In this document: one piece after another, positions 9,978 through 19,195 of the stretch | How positions within the stretch are numbered: the first letter of the stretch is position 1 | Layout of the letters: every line of letters begins with the position of its first letter | Translations under genes and position numbers: made by a program | Notes under the pieces: model-generated | Databases searched by the model: none | Told to the model about the DNA's origin: nothing | The model's input: only the letters and a program-made list of their open reading frames with translations | Assembly (NCBI RefSeq): GCF_000359585.1 | Contig: NZ_APMH01000017.1 | Coordinates: forward strand, 1-64,000 | Source of the DNA: Clostridium tyrobutyricum DSM 2637 = ATCC 25755 = JCM 11008 | GTDB lineage: Bacteria; Bacillota; Clostridia; Clostridiales; Clostridiaceae | Reading direction: 5' to 3' | DNA: 64,000 bases

Positions 9978-11711
9978 ATGTATAGAGAAAAATATGAACA
10001 GTGGTTGAACTCAGAATTTATTGATGAAGATACAAAAAAAGAATTACGAAATATTAAAGATGAGCAGGAAATAGAAGATAGATTCTATAAAGATCTTGAG
10101 TTTGGCACTGGTGGCCTTAGGGGAGTAATGGCAGCAGGAACAAATAGAATGAATATATATACTATAGGAAAAACTACACAGGGTTTATCTGATTACTTAT
10201 TAAACAAATATAAAAATGCAGATATATCCGTATCTATAGGATATGATTCAAGAATTATGTCAAAGGAATTTGCTGAAAGGGCGGCACTTAATTTATGTGC
10301 AAATGGAATTAAAGTAAATTTATTTGAATCTTTAAGGCCTACTCCTATGTTGTCTTATGCAGTTAGATATTTTAAAAGTAAAGCGGGAATAGTAATAACT
10401 GCATCTCACAATCCAAAGCAGTATAATGGATATAAGGTTTATGGAGAAGATGGTGGACAGGTGACCGATACTTTAGCCAAAGAAATATTATATAGTATAG
10501 AAAATGTAGATGATATTTCTAAAATTAAAAATATGAGCAGATCTGGTGCAGAAAATAAAAAACTGTTGAATATAGTTGGAGAAGAAGTAGACAGATCATA
10601 TTTAGAAAAAGTAAAAGGACTTGGAATAAGAAAAGAATTAGTTAAATCAAAAGCAAAAGAATTGAATATAATATATACACCAATTCATGGCAGTGGAAAT
10701 GTTCCAGTAAGAAGAGCACTTAGTGAATTAGGCTATGAGAACGTATTTGTAGTAAAAGAGCAGGAAAAGCCAGATGGGAATTTTCCAACTGCACCATATC
10801 CTAATCCAGAGGATCCAAAAGTATTTGAAATAGCTCTTGATATGGCTAAAAAGATAAAGCCGGATATAATATTTGGAACCGATCCAGACTGTGACAGAAT
10901 TGGAGTTATAGTAAAAAACTCTAATGGAGAATATAAAATCTTAACTGGAAATCAGACTGGAATCCTCTTGACAAATTACATTTTATCATCTTTAAAAGAA
11001 TTCAATTCAATACCTGAAAATGGAGCTATAGTTAAGACAATTGTAACTACAGAAGCTGCTTCAAAAATAGCAGAAGATTATGGGGTCGAAATAATAGATG
11101 TACTTACAGGTTTTAAATATATAGGAGAAAAAATAAAGGAATTTAAAAAGAGTGGAGACAAGAATTTTATATTTGGATTTGAAGAGAGCTATGGGTATCT
11201 CGCAGGTGATTTTGTAAGAGATAAGGATGCAGTAATTGCATCTACACTTATATGTGAAATGTCCTTATACTATAAATCCAAGGGTATGAGTTTATATGAT
11301 GCACTTATAGCATTGTATGACAAATATGGATACTACAGGGAAAAACTTGTATCAGTAGAACTTAAAGGAAAAGAAGGTCATGAAAAAATCGAAAAAATAA
11401 TGCAGTATCTTAGACATTCAATGAAGAATATTGTTGGCAGTGTAAAAATAGTCAAGAAGATGGATTATAAACTAAGTGTGGAGAAAGATCTTGTAAGTAT
11501 AAAAGAAATTCCTATTAATTTGCCTAAATCAAATGTTCTCAAGTTTATACTGGAGGATAAATCCTGCTTTGTAGTAAGACCTTCTGGAACAGAACCCAAG
11601 ATAAAAATATATCTCTCTGTAATAGGAAATACTTTGGATGATTCCAAGAATAGAATTGAAAATTTTCAAAAGAAGATTGATAATATATTTGATGATGCAC
11701 GTGAAAGTTAA
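9978..11711 (+). CDS. Phosphoglucomutase/phosphomannomutase (alpha-D-phosphohexomutase)
   Basis: 577 residues, the long Firmicute PgcA type. The phosphoserine loop TASHNPKQYNGYKVY (Ser143), the metal loop GTDPDCDRIG, the sugar loop FGFEESYGYLAG and the phosphate loop RPSGTEPKIK are all present in order. It interconverts glucose-6-P and glucose-1-P (or the mannose esters) in the cytosol. With galU two genes downstream it would feed UDP-glucose to the polysaccharide locus. A GGGAGG ribosome site precedes the ATG, and a TATAAT box at 9913-9918 may be its -10. Confidence 0.92.
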   Translation: MYREKYEQWLNSEFIDEDTKKELRNIKDEQEIEDRFYKDLEFGTGGLRGVMAAGTNRMNIYTIGKTTQGLSDYLLNKYKNADISVSIGYDSRIMSKEFAERAALNLCANGIKVNLFESLRPTPMLSYAVRYFKSKAGIVITASHNPKQYNGYKVYGEDGGQVTDTLAKEILYSIENVDDISKIKNMSRSGAENKKLLNIVGEEVDRSYLEKVKGLGIRKELVKSKAKELNIIYTPIHGSGNVPVRRALSELGYENVFVVKEQEKPDGNFPTAPYPNPEDPKVFEIALDMAKKIKPDIIFGTDPDCDRIGVIVKNSNGEYKILTGNQTGILLTNYILSSLKEFNSIPENGAIVKTIVTTEAASKIAEDYGVEIIDVLTGFKYIGEKIKEFKKSGDKNFIFGFEESYGYLAGDFVRDKDAVIASTLICEMSLYYKSKGMSLYDALIALYDKYGYYREKLVSVELKGKEGHEKIEKIMQYLRHSMKNIVGSVKIVKKMDYKLSVEKDLVSIKEIPINLPKSNVLKFILEDKSCFVVRPSGTEPKIKIYLSVIGNTLDDSKNRIENFQKKIDNIFDDARES

Positions 11712-11735
11712 AATATAAAGATATAGGTGAGATTT

Positions 11736-12809
11736 ATGAATATAGAAGCACATTTTAAAGATAAACTATCAAGTATAATGTTTTTAGAGATAAACAGGGA
11801 AACTTTGCAAAAAGTATTCAAAGTCGATTTGAATGAAAACATATATATACCATTAAAAGCTAAAAACATAGTAGATACTGTTAAAGCTGAAAAAAATATG
11901 GATAAAATACCTGTAGCATTTTTTATAGAAGGTATGTTTTATGTACTCGGGGCAGATAGTAAATTTAAATTCAATGACTGCTATAAGAGTATATTAAAAA
12001 ATACTAAGGATTCAGTACCATTAATAAAGGCTGAAATAGCAGACAGAGTAAAAAATAAAAATTATGAAGATGCGTATATACTTTTAAAAGGATTGCTCTG
12101 TGTGGAAAAAACTGAGGAAGTATATGATAAAACTATATTTATAATAGATAGACTTAGAATCATGAACAACGATTATAGAGATGAAGAATTGGAAATATTG
12201 GAGGGAGCTGAGGGCATTGATAACTATGCTCTCCCATATTTCTATCATGCAATAATTGAAAAAGAGAGAGAAGATTATGAAAAGGCTCTTTTCTATATTA
12301 ATAACTATATATCAAAAGGTGGAGAGCAAACTCTAGAAGTTACAGATTTTAAAGAGTCAGTTAAATCAGTAGTAGATTTTGATAGAGCCAAGGAGATTTT
12401 GAATGAAAACCCTAAAGAAGCATTGAAAAAGCTTATTCCATTAATGGACACTTTTGGAGATCACGCTTCACTTTACTATTACATAGCTGTAGGTTATAGA
12501 CTGCTTCAAAACTATGAAAAGGCAATATATTATTTAAATGAAGCCCTCAGCATAGACAGCAGTATAGTTGAGATAGTAAATGAAATGGGAATAAATTATG
12601 CATCTATTGGAGATTACCAAACTGCTTTAGCATATTTGAGAAAAGCTTTTGAAGCTACTAGATCTGTGGAGATATGTACCAATATAATAATGTGTTATTT
12701 GAATCTTGGAGACGTGGATAATGCAAAACTTAACTATGATATTGCAAAAAAGCTTGATCCAAATGATGAAATAGTTTTACAGATTAAAGATTATTTGGAA
12801 AAAGATTAA
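11736..12809 (+). CDS. Tetratricopeptide-repeat protein
   Basis: 357 residues with several TPR-like helical pairs, clearest near the C-terminus (YYIAVGYRLLQNYEKAIYYL, INYASIGDYQTALAYLRKAF, CYLNLGDVDNAKLNYDIAKK). There is no signal peptide or membrane segment, so it is probably a cytosolic scaffold. I started at the ATG at 11736; the in-frame GTG at 11727 is part of the TAGGTGAG ribosome site. It sits between the phosphohexomutase gene and galU, suggesting co-transcription, but nothing in the sequence links it to sugar metabolism. Confidence 0.8.
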   Translation: MNIEAHFKDKLSSIMFLEINRETLQKVFKVDLNENIYIPLKAKNIVDTVKAEKNMDKIPVAFFIEGMFYVLGADSKFKFNDCYKSILKNTKDSVPLIKAEIADRVKNKNYEDAYILLKGLLCVEKTEEVYDKTIFIIDRLRIMNNDYRDEELEILEGAEGIDNYALPYFYHAIIEKEREDYEKALFYINNYISKGGEQTLEVTDFKESVKSVVDFDRAKEILNENPKEALKKLIPLMDTFGDHASLYYYIAVGYRLLQNYEKAIYYLNEALSIDSSIVEIVNEMGINYASIGDYQTALAYLRKAFEATRSVEICTNIIMCYLNLGDVDNAKLNYDIAKKLDPNDEIVLQIKDYLEKD

Positions 12810-12835
12810 CAAATTATTTGAAAGGAGATTTTATT

Positions 12836-13765
12836 TTGAAAGTTAAAAAAGCTATAATACCAGCTGCAGGACTGGGAACCAGATTCCTGCCGGCAACTAA
12901 AGCCCAGCCCAAGGAAATGCTTCCAATAGTTGACAAACCTACAATACAATACATTATAGAAGAGGCTGTATCTTCTGGAATAGAGCAGATACTTATAATT
13001 ACAGGAAGAAATAAAAGAGCCATAGAAGATCATTTTGACAAATCTGTTGAATTAGAAAAAGAGTTGGAAATGCATAATAAAACTCAACTTTTGGATTTGG
13101 TCAAAAAGATATCTAATATGGCGGATATATATTATATAAGGCAAAAAGAACCAAAGGGACTTGGCCATGCAATAAGTTGTGCTGAAACATTTGTAGGAAA
13201 TGAACCATTCGCAGTAATGCTAGGTGATGATGTAGTAGATAGCAAAGAACCATGCCTTAAACAACTCATAAATTGTTATGACGAATATAAGACTTCAATA
13301 ATAGGTGTTCAGGAAGTACCAAAAGATCAGGCATACAAATATGGAATAGTCAAGGGAATGTATATAGAGGATAGGGTATATAAAGTAAAAGGATTGGTAG
13401 AAAAACCTAAAGTAGAAGATGCTCCTTCTAATATAGCCATATTAGGCAGATATATAATAACACCATCCATATTTAAAATACTTAAAGATACTGTGCCGGG
13501 AAAGGGAGGAGAAATACAGCTTACAGATGCTCTTAGAACTCTAGCTAACAAAGAAGCTATGTATGCATATAATTTTAGAGGCAGAAGATATGATGTAGGT
13601 GATAAATTGGGCTTCTTACAAGCTACTGTAGAGTATGCTTTAAAGAGAGATGAATTGAAAAGACCTTTTATGGAATATTTGTTAAATTTAAAAGATACAG
13701 AGTTGTTTAAAAATGTACATAAAGAAATTTTAGACAAAACTGATAAAAATAAGTTTACAATTTGA
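12836..13765 (+). CDS. galU: UTP-glucose-1-phosphate uridylyltransferase
   Basis: 309 residues. The N-terminus KKAIIPAAGLGTRFLPATKAQ is the nucleotide-binding signature, followed by PKEMLPIVDKPTIQYIIEEA. VMLGDDVV is the metal-binding site and GLVEKPK is typical of GalU. It makes UDP-glucose from UTP and glucose-1-P. The start is the TTG at 12836, 7 bases after AAAGGAG; an upstream TTG (12818) lies before that ribosome site. It is the first clear sugar-nucleotide gene of the polysaccharide locus. Confidence 0.93.
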   Translation: MKVKKAIIPAAGLGTRFLPATKAQPKEMLPIVDKPTIQYIIEEAVSSGIEQILIITGRNKRAIEDHFDKSVELEKELEMHNKTQLLDLVKKISNMADIYYIRQKEPKGLGHAISCAETFVGNEPFAVMLGDDVVDSKEPCLKQLINCYDEYKTSIIGVQEVPKDQAYKYGIVKGMYIEDRVYKVKGLVEKPKVEDAPSNIAILGRYIITPSIFKILKDTVPGKGGEIQLTDALRTLANKEAMYAYNFRGRRYDVGDKLGFLQATVEYALKRDELKRPFMEYLLNLKDTELFKNVHKEILDKTDKNKFTI

Positions 13766-13866
13766 TAAATAAAAATATATTGAATAATTTTAGCTATGAT
13801 GTAAAATAGAAAAGAGAGTTTTAATTTAGGATTGTTTTTGTAAAAATAACTTTAGGAAGTGTTGAT

Positions 13867-15723
13867 ATGCAGAAAGACAAAAAGCTTATTATATATGACA
13901 TAGCTTTAATAATAGTTTCATTGTATTTTGCGTTCCTCTTAAGATTTGATTTCAGTATACCACCAGAATATATGGAATTTTTAAAGTTGTCGTTAATCCC
14001 AGTAATAGGAATAACTCTTATATTTAATAGGTTTTTTAAATTATATAGCAGTATATGGAAGTATGCATCTATAGAAGAATTAATGTCTATTATTTATTCA
14101 GTTTCACTGTCAAATGCTGTATTTGTAGTCTATAGTTATATAGTAAGTTTTAGGTTCCTTGAAAACAGATATTATAGATTTCCATATACCGTACATATAA
14201 TATTTTGGATATTGTCTGTAGTAACTTTAGGTGGAACAAGATTTTTACTTAGAATGTTTGAGCAGAGTGCTGGAGAAAAAGGAGTAAAGAAAAAATGTAA
14301 AAGGCTGCTTATAATAGGAGCAGGAGATGCTTCTGCAATGTTGATAAAGGAAATAAAGGGACATAAAAATTTGAACTATGATATAGTAGGACTTATTGAT
14401 GATGATTCTTCCAAAAAGAAAAAATTTATAAGCGGCATAGAAGTTTTAGGAGGAAGAGCAGATATACCTGAAATATGCAAAAGGCATAGAATAGAAGATA
14501 TAATAATTGCTATTCCATCAGTTGATATGCATTCCAAGCGGGAAATTATAAACATCTGTAAAAGTACTGCATGTAAATTAAAAACATTGCCGGGAATATA
14601 TGAAATTGTAGATGGAAAAGTAAATATAAGTAAATTAAGGGATGTAAATATAGAGGATTTACTTGGCAGGGAAGAAGTTAAGTTAAATAACAGCAATATA
14701 AATAAATACATAAAAGATAAGATAATATTGGTAACTGGAGGTGGAGGATCAATTGGATCTGAATTGTGCAGACAAATAGCGAGGTTCTATCCTAAACAAC
14801 TATTAATACTTGACATATATGAAAACAATGTATATGACGTTCAGATGGAACTTAATTATAATCATCCTGAAGTAAATAAAAAGGTTATTATAGCTTCTAT
14901 AAGGGATGATGACAGACTTAATGAAATTTTTTCACATTATAAGCCGGATGTAGTATTTCATGCAGCTGCACATAAGCATGTTCCACTAATGGAAATGAAT
15001 CCTGCTGAAGCTGTAAAAAATAATATAATAGGAACTTATAACGTACTTAAATGCTGTAATGATTACAATGTGAAGAAATTTGTTCAAATAAGTACTGATA
15101 AAGCTGTAAATCCAACCAATATTATGGGGGCTACTAAAAGATTTTGTGAAATGATGGTTCAGGCTTTTGATGCTGTAAGTAAAACTGAATATGTAGCTGT
15201 TAGATTTGGAAATGTACTTGGAAGTAATGGCTCTGTTATTCCACTTTTTAAGAAACAAATATCTCATGGAGGACCAGTTACTGTTACAGATCCTAAAATA
15301 AATAGATTCTTCATGACCATACCGGAAGCCGCACAACTTGTTATTCAGGCAGGTGCAATAGCCCATGGTGGGGAAATATTTGTACTTGATATGGGAAAAC
15401 CTGTTAAGATAGTAGACCTGGCAAGAGATCTTATAACCCTATCTGGATATAGACCAGATGAAGATATAAAAATAGAATACACTGGATTAAGACCTGGAGA
15501 AAAATTATATGAAGAACTTCTTATGAATGAATTGGCACTTACATCAACAGAACATAAAAAGATATTTGTTGAAAAGCCAAATAAAATAGATATGAAATTC
15601 ATAGAAGAATCTATACTTGAATTTAAAGAAGTTGTATATGAGGACAGGGAACATATATTTAAACTTATGGAAGAAAAAGTTCCAACTTATACGAGAAAAA
15701 ATAATGAAAGAGAATCAGCTTAA
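13867..15723 (+). CDS. Membrane-bound nucleotide-sugar 4,6-dehydratase (PglF/WbpM/CapD type)
   Basis: 618 residues. Four hydrophobic segments in residues 8-125 are followed by a CoA-binding-like Rossmann domain (LLIIGAGDASAMLIKEI, about 145-270) and a C-terminal extended-SDR domain. The second domain carries VTGGGGSIGSELCRQI, the STDKAVNPTNIMGATKR active-site region and AVRFGNVLGSNGSVIPLFKKQ. This is the full-length form of UDP-GlcNAc 4,6-dehydratases that start synthesis of bacillosamine, QuiNAc or FucNAc sugars. No aminotransferase or reductase for the next step is nearby, so the product is uncertain. Confidence 0.9.
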   Translation: MQKDKKLIIYDIALIIVSLYFAFLLRFDFSIPPEYMEFLKLSLIPVIGITLIFNRFFKLYSSIWKYASIEELMSIIYSVSLSNAVFVVYSYIVSFRFLENRYYRFPYTVHIIFWILSVVTLGGTRFLLRMFEQSAGEKGVKKKCKRLLIIGAGDASAMLIKEIKGHKNLNYDIVGLIDDDSSKKKKFISGIEVLGGRADIPEICKRHRIEDIIIAIPSVDMHSKREIINICKSTACKLKTLPGIYEIVDGKVNISKLRDVNIEDLLGREEVKLNNSNINKYIKDKIILVTGGGGSIGSELCRQIARFYPKQLLILDIYENNVYDVQMELNYNHPEVNKKVIIASIRDDDRLNEIFSHYKPDVVFHAAAHKHVPLMEMNPAEAVKNNIIGTYNVLKCCNDYNVKKFVQISTDKAVNPTNIMGATKRFCEMMVQAFDAVSKTEYVAVRFGNVLGSNGSVIPLFKKQISHGGPVTVTDPKINRFFMTIPEAAQLVIQAGAIAHGGEIFVLDMGKPVKIVDLARDLITLSGYRPDEDIKIEYTGLRPGEKLYEELLMNELALTSTEHKKIFVEKPNKIDMKFIEESILEFKEVVYEDREHIFKLMEEKVPTYTRKNNERESA

Positions 15724-15877
15724 ATAACAGAGGATATAAAGTAATAAACCGGCTGAAAAATAAACTCCATAATATACAGTATGATATAATAGGAGAAGAA
15801 AAATTTTAATTGGAAAAGATTTATGATTTAATAAAATTTTATATATTTGTATACTTGAAAATTCAGGAGGAAAAACA

Positions 15878-17197
15878 ATGTCACAATTAAAAAATGAATT
15901 GATATCAAAATTAAATGATAAGACTGCCAAGTTAGGTGTAGTAGGTTTAGGATATGTAGGACTTCCACTTGCAGTTGAAAAGGCAAAAGTAGGGTATAAT
16001 GTTATAGGATTTGATGTTCAGGATAAAAAAGTAAAGATGGTAAATGAAGGACATAATTATATAGGGGACATAGTTGATTCAGATCTCTCTGCATTAGTTA
16101 AAAAGGGTAAACTGAAAGCTACTACTGACTTTAGCTTTGTAAAAGATGTAGATGCAGTTACAATATCTGTTCCTACACCACTTGATTTATACAAGCAGCC
16201 TGATTTATCATATGTAGTAAATTCTACTAAAAGCGTAGCTAAATATTTACATAAAGGAATGTTGGTAGTTTTAGAAAGTACTACATATCCTGGAACAACA
16301 GAAGAAGTGTTGAAGCCAATACTTGAAGAGAGCGGTTTAAAATGTGGAGATGACTTTTTCCTTGCTTTTTCACCTGAGAGAGTAGATCCAGGAAATAAAA
16401 AATACAAAACTAAAAATACTCCCAAAGTAGTAGGTGGTTGCACACCTGAATGTACAGAAGTAGCAGCAGCACTTTATAGAAGCGTATTAAAAAGTGATGT
16501 ATTTACAGTATCCTCACCGGCAGTAGCTGAAATGGAAAAAATACTTGAAAATACATTTAGAAATATAAATATAGCACTTATAAATGAAATGGCTATATTG
16601 TGCAATAGAATGAAGATAGACATATGGGAAGTAATAGAAGCTGCAAAAACCAAACCTTATGGATTCATGCCATTTTATCCAGGACCAGGACTTGGTGGAC
16701 ATTGTATACCACTGGATCCATTTTACCTTTCATGGAAAGCTAAAGAATATGATTTTCATACCAAACTCATAGAAACTTCAGGAGATATAAATGATTCTAT
16801 GCCTTCTTTTGTTGTAGACAATGCTATGAAATTATTAAATAAATATCAAAAAAAGGCCATGAATGGTGCAAAAGTATTGCTCCTTGGAGTAGCTTATAAA
16901 AATGATATAGATGATATGAGAGAATCGCCAGCACTTAAAGTTATAGAACATCTGGAGGCCAATGGAGCCGATATTATAATAAATGATCCATATATACCTA
17001 GTTTTAAACATAAAGACAAGGAATATAGAAGTGTCGATTGGAAAGAAGTAATAGATGATGTGGATATTGTAATAATAACTACAAATCACAGCTGCTACGA
17101 TTATGAAAAAATTGCTGGGAGAGCAAAACTTATTTATGATACTAGAAATGCTACTAAAGATGTAAAGAATAATAGAGAAAAAATTCATAAACTATAA
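15878..17197 (+). CDS. wbpA: UDP-N-acetylglucosamine 6-dehydrogenase (WbpA-like)
   Basis: 439 residues of the UDP-glucose/GDP-mannose dehydrogenase family: N-terminal NAD domain (LGVVGLGYVGLPLAVEKAK), ESTTYPGTTEE, the central helical domain, and catalytic Cys in GPGLGGHCIPLDPFYL. The C-terminal UDP-binding domain has VLLGVAYKNDIDDMRESPA. It oxidises the C6 hydroxyl of a UDP-HexNAc to the uronic acid. The wbpB- and wbpD-like genes that follow make UDP-GlcNAc the likely substrate, as in P. aeruginosa B-band O-antigen. An AGGAGG ribosome site is present. Confidence 0.9.
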   Translation: MSQLKNELISKLNDKTAKLGVVGLGYVGLPLAVEKAKVGYNVIGFDVQDKKVKMVNEGHNYIGDIVDSDLSALVKKGKLKATTDFSFVKDVDAVTISVPTPLDLYKQPDLSYVVNSTKSVAKYLHKGMLVVLESTTYPGTTEEVLKPILEESGLKCGDDFFLAFSPERVDPGNKKYKTKNTPKVVGGCTPECTEVAAALYRSVLKSDVFTVSSPAVAEMEKILENTFRNINIALINEMAILCNRMKIDIWEVIEAAKTKPYGFMPFYPGPGLGGHCIPLDPFYLSWKAKEYDFHTKLIETSGDINDSMPSFVVDNAMKLLNKYQKKAMNGAKVLLLGVAYKNDIDDMRESPALKVIEHLEANGADIIINDPYIPSFKHKDKEYRSVDWKEVIDDVDIVIITTNHSCYDYEKIAGRAKLIYDTRNATKDVKNNREKIHKL

Positions 17198-17222
17198 AAA
17201 TTATATGAATAATATTATATTG

Positions 17223-17251
17223 ATATAAGTCCTAATTTATAGGGCTTATAT
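17223..17251 (+). other. Intergenic hairpin between wbpA-like and wbpB-like genes
   Basis: An 11-bp stem (ATATAAGTCCT / AGGGCTTATAT, one G-T pair) with a 7-nt loop and no T run after it. It could be an mRNA processing or stability element inside the operon rather than a terminator. Confidence 0.4.
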
Positions 17252-17286
17252 TACTGAATATAGTAATTTAAAAGAGAGGTGCCTTT

Positions 17287-18393
17287 ATGAATAAATTAAA
17301 ATTTGCTATTATTGGTTGTGGAAGAATTTCTTATAAACATGTGGAAGCTTTAATAAATAATAAGGTGGGAGCGGAGCTTGTATGTACATGTGATATAGTT
17401 CTGGATAAGGCCAAGGAAAAAGGCAAGGAATATTCAGATAAATTAAATGAAAATATACAAGTAAAAGTATACAGTGACTACAAGAAAATGCTTGAAAATG
17501 AGGATATAGACGTAGTTACAATTGCTACGGAAAGTGGATATCATCCTGAGATAGCTATGTACTGTATGAACAAGAAGAAAAATGTTATAGTGGAAAAGCC
17601 TATGGCATTATCAATAGATGATGCAAATAATATGATAAAGTGTGCAAAAGACAATAATGTAAAATTATGCATAAGTCATCAAAACAGATTTAATGTTCCA
17701 ATTCAAAAGCTGAGAAAAGCCATTGATGAAAATAGATTTGGAAGACTTATAAACGGTACAGCAAGGATATTATGGAACAGAAATATGAATTACTATAAAC
17801 AAGCTCCATGGAGAGGAACCTGGAAGTTAGATGGTGGTACGTTGATGAATCAATGTATACATGATATAGATTTACTTCAGTGGATGCTTGGTGGGGAAAT
17901 AGATACAGTATATTCCCAAAGTGATACTTTTATGCGGGATATAGAAGCAGAAGATTTTGGTGCTGTAATAATAAGATTTAAAAATGGTGCTATAGGAATG
18001 ATTGAGGGTAGTGCATGTGTATATCCTAAAAATCTTGAAGAAACTTTGAGCATATTTGGCCAAAATGGAGCAGTATGTATAGGAGGACTTGCAGTTAACA
18101 AGATAGAGACATGGAGATTCAATGATAATAAGGACAATGAAGAAGATATATTGAAGGCTCAGGAAGGCGATCCTGATACAGTATATGGATTTGGTCATAC
18201 TCCACTGTTTAAAGATATGATAGATGCAATAAATGACAATAGAGAACCTCTTGTAAATGGTGAAGAAGGAAAGAAGGGAATGTCTATAATCCTGGCAGCC
18301 TATAAGTCGAGACTTACAGGACAGCCTGTTAAATTCCCATTTGATAATTTTTCTACTATGGATATGATAAATATAGATAAGATACATAAATAA
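17287..18393 (+). CDS. wbpB: Gfo/Idh/MocA oxidoreductase (WbpB-like 3-dehydrogenase)
   Basis: 368 residues. The N-terminal Rossmann domain starts FAIIGCGRISYKHVEALI; VEKPMALSIDDA is the conserved EKP motif with the catalytic Lys, and LDGGTLMNQCIHDIDLLQWM is the substrate-side signature. Placement between a WbpA-like and a WbpD-like gene points to oxidation at C3 of UDP-GlcNAcA. That needs a transaminase partner (WbpE), which is not encoded in the window. GAGAGG precedes the ATG. Confidence 0.85.
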   Translation: MNKLKFAIIGCGRISYKHVEALINNKVGAELVCTCDIVLDKAKEKGKEYSDKLNENIQVKVYSDYKKMLENEDIDVVTIATESGYHPEIAMYCMNKKKNVIVEKPMALSIDDANNMIKCAKDNNVKLCISHQNRFNVPIQKLRKAIDENRFGRLINGTARILWNRNMNYYKQAPWRGTWKLDGGTLMNQCIHDIDLLQWMLGGEIDTVYSQSDTFMRDIEAEDFGAVIIRFKNGAIGMIEGSACVYPKNLEETLSIFGQNGAVCIGGLAVNKIETWRFNDNKDNEEDILKAQEGDPDTVYGFGHTPLFKDMIDAINDNREPLVNGEEGKKGMSIILAAYKSRLTGQPVKFPFDNFSTMDMINIDKIHK

Positions 18394-18422
18394 TTTGTTT
18401 TAGTCAAAAGGAGCAGAAGATT

Positions 18423-19175
18423 ATGGATAAATGTTTTATATCTGAAACTGCGAATGTAGGTAAAAATGTAAGCTTTGGATGTTTTGTAGTTGTGGAAGAT
18501 GGAGTTATTATAGGAGATAATTGTATTATTTCAAACAATGTAGTTATACATAAAGGAACAATAATAGGTGACAATGTCAGAATTGATGATAATGCAGTTA
18601 TAGGTAAACAACCTATGAGAGCGGCAAATAGTATATTTAAAGATGATGAAGAGCCACTACAGCCATCTAAAATAGAAGATGGCTGCTTGATAGGTGCAGC
18701 TGCTATTGTGTATGCAGGTTCCTGCATAGGAAAAAATACGTTAGTTGCAGATATAGCTGTAGTTAGAGAAAATGTAACTATAGGTGAAAAGACCATAATT
18801 GGTAAAGGTGCCACAGTTGAAAATTACTGCGGCATAGGATCAAATTGTAAAATTCAGACAAATGCATACATAACAGCTTATTCAAAAATTGAAGATTATG
18901 TTTTTATAGCACCATGTGTTGTTACGTCAAATGATAATTATGCAGCCAGATCTAAAGAAAGATTTAAACATTTTAAGGGCGTAACAGTAAAAAGGGGGGG
19001 AAGAATAGGAGCAGGAGCTGTTATATTGCCAGGGAAAACAATAGATATTGACGGCTTTGCAGCAGCGGGAAGTGTAGTTACAAAAAATATAGAAAGTGAA
19101 AGTATAGTTGCAGGTAATCCAGCTAAATCTTTAAGAAAAGTGCCAGAAGATCAACTTCTTAAAAATCAACAATAA
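18423..19175 (+). CDS. wbpD: Hexapeptide-repeat N-acetyltransferase (WbpD-like)
   Basis: 250 residues made almost entirely of left-handed beta-helix hexapeptides ([LIV]-G-x-x-x-x), for example VIIGDNCIISNNVVIHKGT and TIGEKTIIGKGATVENY, ending in AGNPAKSLRKVP. In the WbpA/B/E/D pathway this enzyme acetylates the 3-amino group of UDP-GlcNAc3NA. It follows the WbpB-like gene by 29 bases. The fold is certain, the substrate inferred from context. Confidence 0.85.
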   Translation: MDKCFISETANVGKNVSFGCFVVVEDGVIIGDNCIISNNVVIHKGTIIGDNVRIDDNAVIGKQPMRAANSIFKDDEEPLQPSKIEDGCLIGAAAIVYAGSCIGKNTLVADIAVVRENVTIGEKTIIGKGATVENYCGIGSNCKIQTNAYITAYSKIEDYVFIAPCVVTSNDNYAARSKERFKHFKGVTVKRGGRIGAGAVILPGKTIDIDGFAAAGSVVTKNIESESIVAGNPAKSLRKVPEDQLLKNQQ

Positions 19176-19195
19176 ATGAAAAGGTGGAACTGGTA